From positions 1 to 64,000 of the forward strand of contig DASZMJ010000186.1 of assembly GCA_035551935.1 (NCBI GenBank): 64,000 bases of DNA, written 5' to 3'. Positions 57,854 to 64,000 of the stretch are shown one piece after another. Numbering within the stretch: position 1 is the stretch's first letter; the number at the start of each line of letters is the position of its first letter. The notes below the pieces were generated by a model, which saw only the letters and a list, made by a program, of their open reading frames with translations, had not been told where the DNA came from and searched no databases. This stretch comes from DASZMJ01 sp035551935. GTDB lineage: Bacteria > Planctomycetota > Planctomycetia > Isosphaerales > Isosphaeraceae. Position numbers and translations under genes: made by a program.

Positions 57854-58747
57854 ATGTCCGATCAAGCCGATGGTCTGCGACAGTTGGTCCGCGAGCGGTC
57901 GGGCTCGGCGGCCCTGGCCGAGCCGCCGGCGCGGCGGGCGCGGTCGCTGGTGTTGACGAGCGGCAAGGGGGGGGTGGGGACGTCGAACCTGGCGTTGAAC
58001 CTGGCGATCGCGCTGGGGGAGTACGGCCAGCGGGTCGTGCTGGTCGACGCGGACCTCGGCCTGGCGAACATCGATTTGCTCTGCGGCCTGGCGCCGCCGT
58101 GCGACCTCGGCGACGTGCTCGCGGGCGAGCGGCCGCTGGCCGACGCGATCGTCGCCGGGCCGGGCGACATCCGGATCGTCCCCGGGGCGCACGGGATGCG
58201 GACGTTGGCCGAGGTGCTCGGCGAAGGCCCGCGGCGGCTCGTCGCCGACTGGGCGGACCTGGAGGCCGACGCCGACTTCCTGCTGATCGACGCCGGTTCC
58301 GGCCTCGGGCCCGGCATCGCCACGATCGCCGCGGCGGCCGACCAGGTCGCGGTGGTGACGACGCCCGAGCCGACCTCGGTCGCCGACGCCCACGCCGCGC
58401 TCCAGAAGCTCCGCCGCCCCGTCGGCCCGCCGGCGTTGCGGGCGATCGTCAATCAAGCGAGCTCGGCGGCCGAGGCGACCGACGTGCTGGCGCGGCTCTC
58501 GGCGTCGAGCCGGCAGTTCCTCGGCATGGTCGTGACGCCGCTGGGGCACGTCCGCGGCGACCCGCGCGTGCCGCAAGCGGTCCGGCGGCGACGGCCGTTC
58601 GTCGTCGAGTTCCCGCAGTCGCTCGCCTCGCGCTGCGTCCGGCGGCTCGCCCGCACCGTCATCGAGGAACGTCGCCCCCGCGCCCGGCGCCCCGGCTTCT
58701 TCACGTCGCTGGCCGCCCGCTGGGCCCTCGGCCGCGTCGCCCGTTGA
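57854..58747 (+). CDS. flhG: MinD-like ATPase FlhG (YlxH)
   Basis: This 297-residue protein opens with MSDQADGLRQLV, the DQAxxLR motif by which FlhG stimulates FlhF; I chose ATG 57854 for that reason (57806 would add 16 residues in front). The Walker A region reads SGKGGVGTSNLALNLA, with Thr where the second P-loop lysine usually is. Other motifs are VVLVDADLGLANIDLL and FLLIDAGSGLGPGI. It follows flhF by 74 bases. Controls flagellar number in other bacteria. Confidence 0.92.
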   Translation: MSDQADGLRQLVRERSGSAALAEPPARRARSLVLTSGKGGVGTSNLALNLAIALGEYGQRVVLVDADLGLANIDLLCGLAPPCDLGDVLAGERPLADAIVAGPGDIRIVPGAHGMRTLAEVLGEGPRRLVADWADLEADADFLLIDAGSGLGPGIATIAAAADQVAVVTTPEPTSVADAHAALQKLRRPVGPPALRAIVNQASSAAEATDVLARLSASSRQFLGMVVTPLGHVRGDPRVPQAVRRRRPFVVEFPQSLASRCVRRLARTVIEERRPRARRPGFFTSLAARWALGRVAR

Positions 58748-58981
58748 GAGGGATGAGGACCGATGAACCGGGATTGATGACCCATGACCGCGGCCCCGGC
58801 CGCGTCCGTTAAAATAAGCCGGTCGTCCGGCTCAAGCCGATCGCAACGATTGGCCGATGATGAAGGAGCGGTGAGTCCTTGGACCGTGGGGGGTCCGGTG
58901 GGGGTGGCCGGTGGCCGAGCAGCCCCCCTCCCGGCGCACAGGACGTGCAACCCCGCACGCAGCCGACACGGAGGTCACGGA

Positions 58982-59758
58982 ATGTCAACCAAGCTGGACG
59001 TGGACGTCGCCGAGCTCTGGCGCGAGTTCAAGGAGCAGCCGACCACGCCCCTGCGCAACCGGCTCGTCGAGCGGTACCTGCCGCTGGTCAAGTACAACGC
59101 CGAGCGCATCTGGCAGCGGCTGCCCGAGGGGGTCGACCTCGACGACCTGATCTCCGCCGGCGTCTTCGGCCTGATGGACGCCATCGACGCCTTCGACCTG
59201 GGCCGCGGCGTCAAGTTCGAGACCTACTGCGTCCCCCGGATCCGCGGCGCCATGCTCGACGAGCTGCGGACGATGGACTGGGTCCCCCGCCTGGTGCGCT
59301 CCAAGCACACCAAGATGGAGGAGGCCCGCAAGTCGCTCGAGGCCCAGCACGGCCGGCCCCCCACCGACGCCGAGCTCGCCGAGCGGCTCGGCCTGCCGCT
59401 CGACGAGTACGAGAAGATGGCCATGGACGCCAACGCCGTCGGCCTCATCTCGCTGAACAAGAAGTGGTACGAGACCGACAGCTACAAGGACGTCCGCGAG
59501 ATCGACATCCTCGAGGACAAGAAGGGCGAGGACCCCACCCGCCGCCTCCAGCGCAAGGACCTCATGCGCATGGTGACGAAGGGCCTCAACCGCAACGAAC
59601 GCCTGATCATCATCCTCTATTACTACGAAGAGCTCACCATGAAGGAGATCGGCGCCACCCTCGACCTCTCCGAGTCCCGCGTCTCCCAGATGCATTCCTC
59701 GATCATCCAGCGCCTCCAGTCCCAGCTCTCCGCCCGCCGCCCCGAGTTCGGCACCTGA
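58982..59758 (+). CDS. fliA: RNA polymerase sigma factor FliA (sigma-28)
   Basis: This 258-residue sigma-70 has region 2 NRLVERYLPLVKYNAERIW...DDLISAGVFGLMDAIDAFDLGRGVKFETYCVPRIRGAMLDELRTMDWVPR and region 4 GLNRNERLIIILYYYEELTMKEIGATLDLSESRVSQMHSSIIQRL, the FliA/WhiG pattern. It directs late flagellar genes. ATG 58982 has GGAGG 7-8 bases upstream. Its presence with the export genes argues that the system is or was a real flagellum. Followed by a terminator. Confidence 0.96.
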   Translation: MSTKLDVDVAELWREFKEQPTTPLRNRLVERYLPLVKYNAERIWQRLPEGVDLDDLISAGVFGLMDAIDAFDLGRGVKFETYCVPRIRGAMLDELRTMDWVPRLVRSKHTKMEEARKSLEAQHGRPPTDAELAERLGLPLDEYEKMAMDANAVGLISLNKKWYETDSYKDVREIDILEDKKGEDPTRRLQRKDLMRMVTKGLNRNERLIIILYYYEELTMKEIGATLDLSESRVSQMHSSIIQRLQSQLSARRPEFGT

Positions 59759-59838
59759 TCTTTTCGTCTGTCCCCTGCCCTCTGCCATTTGCCTTCTGCC
59801 ATCTTCCCCCTGCTCTCTTTCTATCCCCCATCATCCCC

Positions 59839-59885
59839 GGGCCCGTCCCCGCCCCTCGACCCTTTCGAGGCGCCGGGACGGGCCC
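59839..59885 (+). terminator. Stem-loop after fliA
   Basis: GGGCCCGTCCC (59839-59849) pairs with GGGACGGGCCC (59875-59885). A small inner hairpin, CCTCGA/TCGAGG, sits in the loop. It lies 80 bases beyond the fliA stop. Confidence 0.55.
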
Positions 59886-59923
59886 CGTTGCCCTTACGAC
59901 GGGGTCCCCGTTAGGATCGAGTC

Positions 59924-60226
59924 ATGCCGACGCCGGTGTTCCTCGACGTCGATCCGCGCACGCTCCACTTGCCGCCCTCGTCTCGATTCGGGGCCGACCC
60001 TGGCAAGTTGCAGCGGCAGATCGCCCGGTTCGGGAGCACGACGGCGGGCATGCCCGCCCCATGGATTTACCGAGGCGCCGATGGGGCCCTGGTGATCTCA
60101 AACGGCGTGACTCGGGCCACCCGTGTCGCCAAGCTCTTGCCCGGCGTGCTCCTTCGGGTGGAGTTGATCGGCACTCTCAAGACCCCGGTCGGCCACTACC
60201 CTACGGTGGGAGATCGACTGCCATGA
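59924..60226 (+). CDS. Small protein of unknown function, first of a pair
   Basis: This is a 100-residue protein: VFLDVDPRTLHLPPSSRFGADPGKLQRQIARFGSTTAGMPAPWIYRGADGALVISNGVTRATRVAKLLPGVLLRVELIG. The start is somewhat ParB-N-like in pattern (a residue-position statement, then a value statement), but no known motif is certain. It overlaps the next gene by four bases (ATGA). Two-gene units of this look recur in planctomycetes. Function unknown. Confidence 0.65.
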   Translation: MPTPVFLDVDPRTLHLPPSSRFGADPGKLQRQIARFGSTTAGMPAPWIYRGADGALVISNGVTRATRVAKLLPGVLLRVELIGTLKTPVGHYPTVGDRLP

Positions 60227-60438
60227 TCGACCCGACGCGGCGCGACGTCCTGCGTGCCCTTGAGGAACTCAGCGCGGCCTGCCCCGAATACCGCTTCGGC
60301 CAGATGATCGCGAACCTCGCCATGATCGCCCGCGGCGACGCCGAGGGCGCGATCTGGGACATGGAGGACGAGGAACTCCTCGCCGCGGCCCGGAAGCACC
60401 TGGCGGATTGGTACGAGCGGCACGCCCACGTCTCCTGA
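60223..60438 (+). CDS. Small helical protein, second of the pair
   Basis: This 71-residue protein overlaps the first gene by ATGA. TRRDVLRALEELSAACPEYRFGQMIANLAMIARGDAEGAIWDMEDEELLAAARKHLADWYE looks like a small three-helix domain with acidic residues late. No known name. The tight overlap suggests a two-component module, possibly toxin-antitoxin-like or regulatory, which is only inference. Confidence 0.65.
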   Translation: MIDPTRRDVLRALEELSAACPEYRFGQMIANLAMIARGDAEGAIWDMEDEELLAAARKHLADWYERHAHVS

Positions 60439-60674
60439 TCCCGCGTCACGACCACTTTTCCGACACGGCGCTCGACCCTTCGAGGCGCCGGGATGGCCCC
60501 TCTCCTCCGAGTGGCCGTCGCTGCGCCCCGCGGATCAACCCGAAGCGCCAGCGAGGGCGACCATTCCATCGGCCACCGGGCCGGGAATTGTGGCCGGGCG
60601 CGACGCCCCCTATGATCGGAGGGGCGTGACGTGACGGGACCGACGGCGGCCGATGCCCCACGGGGGAGGCGATC

Positions 60675-61712
60675 ATGGCTCGACTCGACGGCGGGGCGCA
60701 AGGCCCGCTTTCGCGGCGCGAATGGCTCAGGCTGGCGGCGGCGGGCGTGCTCGGGGGAGGCGCGGCGGGGGCCGTCGAGGACAAGGAGCGGCCGTCGCGG
60801 CTCTTCATCCGCACGGGCCCGATCTCGCCGAGGAATCGCGAGAATGAGCCCTTCATCGGATTCTTCGCCGTCGACCCCGAAACGGCCGTGTGGGAGAAGC
60901 TGACGTCCAAGAAGTCCATCGCGCCCTGGGCGAGCGTCGCGCCCGATGGCAGGATCGTGGCGTTCTGTGAGAACTTTCCCGCGGAAGACAATGGCGTCTG
61001 GGTCGTCGACCTGGCCGGCGATCGGCCCCCGAAACGGATCCTCGAGGAGAGGGTCACGGTGTCCGGCTCGCCGCGCTGGTCGGCCGACGGCAAGGAGCTG
61101 GTCGTCTGCGTCGACGTCGGGCCCCGGGGCGAAGAGGCCCGGTTCCAGACGTACCGGCTGAAAGCCGACGGCGCCGGGAAGGACGAGCTGCCGATCGCCG
61201 AGACCGACCTCGTCCTCGACTGGTCGCCCGACGGCGAGTGGCTGCTGGTCGCCTCGGGACGCGATCAGCCGGGCAACTACCGGTATCGGCCCAGGTGGCC
61301 GGTGGACCTCGTCAAGCTCGACGGCACCGGGCGGCGGCGGCTGGTCGACGGGGGAATGCTCACGAATTCGGGCCGCTTCGCCGCGCCGGAGGGTCGGAGC
61401 ATCACCTACGTGCAGATCGTCGGGGAAGACCTGATGAAGGTTCGGGAGACCGGCCTCTGGATGGTCGACGTCGACGGCCGCAACCGGCGCCGCATCCTGA
61501 GCAGCCGCGACGAAGACGCCCCGGCGAACGCCCGGTGGTCGCCCGACGGCAAGCACCTCGCCGTCAGGGTGATCGACGCCCTTCAACGCGACGCCGACGG
61601 GAACGTCGCCAACCCGCTCGAATACCACCTGGAGATCATGGACCCCGACGGCTCCCACCGCCGCCGCCTCGACCTGCCCCACTCCCGACCCGACCTCATC
61701 GACTGGCGGTGA
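60675..61712 (+). CDS. Exported TolB-like beta-propeller protein
   Basis: This is a 345-residue protein. The N-terminus has a twin-arginine-like signal (LSRREWLRLAAAGVLGGG). WD40-like PD40 blades follow: GSPRWSADGKELVVCVDVG, TDLVLDWSPDGEWLLVASG, GLWMVDVDGRNRRRILSS, ANARWSPDGKHLAVRV and LEIMDPDGSHRRRLDLP. This matches TolB-type propellers, periplasmic. Ligand unknown. It ends 5 bases from the convergent small gene. Confidence 0.82.
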   Translation: MARLDGGAQGPLSRREWLRLAAAGVLGGGAAGAVEDKERPSRLFIRTGPISPRNRENEPFIGFFAVDPETAVWEKLTSKKSIAPWASVAPDGRIVAFCENFPAEDNGVWVVDLAGDRPPKRILEERVTVSGSPRWSADGKELVVCVDVGPRGEEARFQTYRLKADGAGKDELPIAETDLVLDWSPDGEWLLVASGRDQPGNYRYRPRWPVDLVKLDGTGRRRLVDGGMLTNSGRFAAPEGRSITYVQIVGEDLMKVRETGLWMVDVDGRNRRRILSSRDEDAPANARWSPDGKHLAVRVIDALQRDADGNVANPLEYHLEIMDPDGSHRRRLDLPHSRPDLIDWR

Positions 61713-61717
61713 GGCGA

Positions 61718-61945
61718 TCACGCCGCATCGACGGCCTCGTAGACCTTGCCGTGCCGCTTCAGCCAGTCGACGTCGCCGCGACGGGCGTGGTCCTCGATTT
61801 CGCGGAGGAGTTGGACCGTCTCTGCCTCGTAGCAGGGCTCGCTCGGGTCGTCGACGGGGATGACCATCTCGACCTCGACCGCCACGACGTAGCGGTCGGT
61901 GTGGATCCAGCGGGTACGCTTGATGCGGCGGCCGGGGATCGTCAT
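61718..61945 (-). CDS. Small hypothetical protein
   Basis: This 75-residue protein begins with TIPGRRIKRTRWIHTDRYVVAVEVEMVIPVDDPSEPCYEAETVQLLREIEDHARRGDVDWLKRHG. It looks like a short alpha/beta regulator or a small antitoxin-like protein, with no named family. It lies 31 bases downstream of glpK on the same strand. No good ribosome site; support is moderate. Confidence 0.55.
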   Translation of the reverse strand: MTIPGRRIKRTRWIHTDRYVVAVEVEMVIPVDDPSEPCYEAETVQLLREIEDHARRGDVDWLKRHGKVYEAVDAA

Positions 61946-61976
61946 TTGGTACGCTCATCGAAGGGAATCGATTTGA

Positions 61977-63488
61977 TCAAGTGAAAGCGTCCGCCCGATA
62001 GTGTCGCCTCACCGTCTCCACCGCCCTCTGCCAGCGGGCCATCGTCGATGACCGCCACGCATCATCGCGCGATGGCTTGAAAACCTGTCCGCCAGCTTCG
62101 AGCAAAGCCAAAGCCGCGTGGCGGTCGGGCCAGAGGGAGACGCCGAGGCCGGCGAGGAGGGCGGCGCCGAGGGCGGTGGACTCGACCTGGGGGCTGCGGC
62201 GGAGGGGGAGGTTCAACAAGTCGGCCTGGAAGCGGAGGAAGGGGTCGGAGCGGGCCATGCCGCCGTCGACGCGGAGGTCGGTCAGGGGCGAGGGGAGGTC
62301 GGCGGCGATGGCGGAGATGAGGTCGGCGACCTGGAAGGCGACGCCTTCGAGGGTGGCGAGGGCGAGGTCGGCGACGGTGGTGGCGCGGGTCAGGCCGAAG
62401 ATGGTGCCGCGGGCGTCGGGCTCCCAGTGGGGGGCGCCGAGGCCGGTCAGCGCGGGGACGAAGACGACGCCGGAGTCGGGGTCGCCGTGGAGGGCGAGGC
62501 GGTCGATCTCGGGGGCGGCGCCGACGGCCTTCAACCCGTCGCGGAACCACTGCACCGCGGCGCCGGCGACGAAGACGCTCCCCTCCAGCGCATACTGCGG
62601 CGGGCCGTCGCCGAGCGTCGCGGCGAGGGTCGTGATCAGGCCGCGCGTCGAGGGGATGGCGCGGTCGCCGGTATGCGCGAGCAAGAAGGCACCCGTGCCG
62701 TACGTGCATTTCGCCTGGCCGACCTCCAGGCAGCCTTGCCCCACCAAGGAAGCCTGCTGGTCGCCGGCGATGCCGGCGATGGGGAGGCCGTCGGGGAGGT
62801 AGTCGAGGCCGAGGGTCTGGCCGATCACGGCGGAACTGGGGACGATCTCGGGCAATATTCCGGGCGGGACGTCGAAGAAGTGGCAGAGGTCCGCGGCCCA
62901 GGACGCGGAGCGGAGGTCCATCAGGAGCGTGCGCGAGGCGTTGGTGACGTCGATGACGTGGCGCTTGCCGCCGGTCAGGTGCCAGACGAGCAGGCTGTCG
63001 ACCGTCCCCGCGGCCAGGTCGCCGGCCTCGGCGCGGCGGCGGGCGTCGGGATTGTGGTCGAGCAGCCAGGCGAGCTTGGTGGCCGAGAAGTACGGGTCGA
63101 GCACCAGGCCCGTCCGCTCGGCGATCCAATCGCGGCGGTCGCGGTGCTTTTCGCAGAAAACGGCCGTCCGGCGGTCCTGCCAGACCAATGCCGGCCCGAT
63201 CGCCCGGCCGGTGGCACGCTCCCAGAGGATCGACGTCTCGCGCTGGTTCGTGATGCCGATCGCCGCGATCCGGTCCGGGCCGACCATCGCCTCGCCGAGG
63301 GCCCGATGGACCATCGGCCCGACGGAGGCGACGAGCGCCGCCGGGTCGTGCTCGACCCAGCCGGCTTTCGGGTAGGAGAGCGGGACCTCGACCTGCCCCT
63401 GACCGATCGGCCGGAGTCGGGTATCGTAGACGACGGCCCGGGTGCTGGTCGTCCCCTGGTCGATCACCAGGATGTGGTCGCGCGGCAT
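61977..63488 (-). CDS. glpK: Glycerol kinase
   Basis: This is a 503-residue FGGY kinase. VIDQGTTSTRAVVYDT, IAAIGITNQRETSILWERATGRAIGPALVWQDRR, KLAWLLDH, GIAGDQQASLVGQGCLEVGQAKCTYGTGAFLL, and GLGAPHWEPDARGTIFGLTR are characteristic GlpK stretches. It phosphorylates glycerol to glycerol 3-phosphate. Length is normal. No glpD or glpF is adjacent. Confidence 0.97.
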   Translation of the reverse strand: MPRDHILVIDQGTTSTRAVVYDTRLRPIGQGQVEVPLSYPKAGWVEHDPAALVASVGPMVHRALGEAMVGPDRIAAIGITNQRETSILWERATGRAIGPALVWQDRRTAVFCEKHRDRRDWIAERTGLVLDPYFSATKLAWLLDHNPDARRRAEAGDLAAGTVDSLLVWHLTGGKRHVIDVTNASRTLLMDLRSASWAADLCHFFDVPPGILPEIVPSSAVIGQTLGLDYLPDGLPIAGIAGDQQASLVGQGCLEVGQAKCTYGTGAFLLAHTGDRAIPSTRGLITTLAATLGDGPPQYALEGSVFVAGAAVQWFRDGLKAVGAAPEIDRLALHGDPDSGVVFVPALTGLGAPHWEPDARGTIFGLTRATTVADLALATLEGVAFQVADLISAIAADLPSPLTDLRVDGGMARSDPFLRFQADLLNLPLRRSPQVESTALGAALLAGLGVSLWPDRHAALALLEAGGQVFKPSRDDAWRSSTMARWQRAVETVRRHYRADAFT

Positions 63489-63660
63489 GGGGCGGTCTCC
63501 TTGGGAAGTCGGTCGGGGGGGTCCTCGCGGCTGCATCCTATCACGAACCCGGCGGTCTTTCTCGGTCGGTGCGTGTCGCGTCGGCTCGGAAACGTCATAG
63601 ACGGAGTGAGGGTTGTTCGATATCCAGACGTTCCGAGGCGATAGGCGAAAGGAAACGACC

Positions 63661-63999
63661 ATGATGACCCAACCGACGATCGAGGTGACGGGCGCGACGT
63701 TCGAGGCGCTGGGGCGGCGGCTGGAGCACTTCCATCGCGAGCTGCCCGACGGCGAGCGCGCGGTCTTCGAGTGGATGCTCGACGGCCTCGGGGCGCCGGT
63801 GGCGGGCGAGTCGGCCGGCAAGGAGGAGGTGCTCGAAGTCCGCTTCTCGGGCGCCCATCGGCCGATCCGCATCCCGTTCTTCGCGGCCGTCGGCGGCCGC
63901 TTGATCCTCGGCGGCAACGACGGCACCACGATCCTCATCCTGGCCAGCGGCAAGATCGTGGTCGTCCCGCCGCGGGCCCCCGTCACGAACCAGGGTTGA
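63661..63999 (+). CDS. Small hypothetical protein
   Basis: This is a 112-residue protein. IEVTGATFEALGRRLEHFHRELPDGERAVFEWMLDGLGAPVAGE starts as a helix-rich region, then IPFFAAVGGRLILGGNDGTTILILASGKIVVVPP is strand-rich. I do not recognise the family; it may be a small regulatory or binding protein. AAGGA lies 8 bases before the ATG at 63661. It is divergent from glpK. Ends at the window edge, with the stop visible. Confidence 0.6.
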   Translation: MMTQPTIEVTGATFEALGRRLEHFHRELPDGERAVFEWMLDGLGAPVAGESAGKEEVLEVRFSGAHRPIRIPFFAAVGGRLILGGNDGTTILILASGKIVVVPPRAPVTNQG

Positions 64000-64000
64000 G

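Noticed and set aside
58809..58860. Sigma-28-type promoter before fliA (TAAA ... GCCGATGA)
   Set aside because: The -10-like GCCGAT boxes are present but spacing to any TAAA is 22 or 39 bases, not ~15.
1..64000. tRNA, rRNA or CRISPR features
   Set aside because: No cloverleaf with a clear T-loop, no rRNA stretch and no regularly spaced repeats with unique spacers were seen.

Overview
The window is roughly 70% G+C chromosomal DNA. It carries several gene families that are typical of Planctomycetota: a DUF1559 prepilin-like protein with the terminal HPGG...DGSVRFIK block, a TIGR03067-type small exported protein, two exported repetitive proteins that open with an RLEALDDR / RLEAREV leader, an ECF sigma factor with a membrane-anchored tail, and Uma2 endonuclease paralogs. 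The overall flavour (very high GC, many non-ATG starts, these families) points to an Isosphaeraceae-like planctomycete. That assignment is inferred from family content and not proven by a marker gene. No rRNA, tRNA, CRISPR array, integrase or transposase gene was found.

Layout. 1-9300 is mixed housekeeping and accessory DNA: the DUF1559 tail, a lipoprotein, a class V aminotransferase, kdsA, a YVTN-type beta-propeller, YjbR/MmcQ and DUF1508 proteins, a divergent DNA methyltransferase plus probable restriction endonuclease, a DinB-like protein, a repeat-rich gap, and two small membrane or lipoproteins. 9400-16900 is a one-direction block: an MBOAT acyltransferase, a TIGR03067 protein, two tandem SGNH hydrolases, a free-standing adenylation enzyme and an LpxL-like acyltransferase. 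It looks like a dlt-type surface acylation locus without a visible carrier protein. 16700-21300 is an opposing, tightly overlapping operon of GT2, two methyltransferases and a GT-C-like membrane protein. 21600-25450 holds rplU and the B12-dependent ribonucleotide reductase nrdJ.

25500-42800 is a patchwork: a low-GC foreign-looking P-loop gene, a DUF433/DUF5615 toxin-antitoxin pair, a Tat-exported DUF3500 protein, the repetitive exported proteins, a DUF4432 epimerase-like protein, a VOC protein, two Uma2 genes flanking the fused ECF sigma factor, a histidine kinase, a transglutaminase-like lipoprotein and an ArnT-like glycosyltransferase. 43000-59900 is a flagellar core and export cluster: fliF, a rearranged fliG pair, fliO, fliP, fliQ, fliR, flhB, then an inverted insertion of one membrane protein and two TPR-like paralogs, then flhA, flhF, flhG and fliA. 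59900-64000 has a small two-gene pair, a TolB-like propeller protein, glpK and small hypotheticals.

The most unusual points are as follows. FlhB has GPAG where the self-cleavage motif NPTH should be. FliG is rebuilt as an N+C protein plus a separate C-like protein. The flhF start codon and leader peptide lie inside a short inverted-repeat element. Paired inverted REP-like palindromes with a GTAG head (REPIN-like) recur in intergenic DNA. The dlt-like acylation island is also a candidate undescribed pathway.
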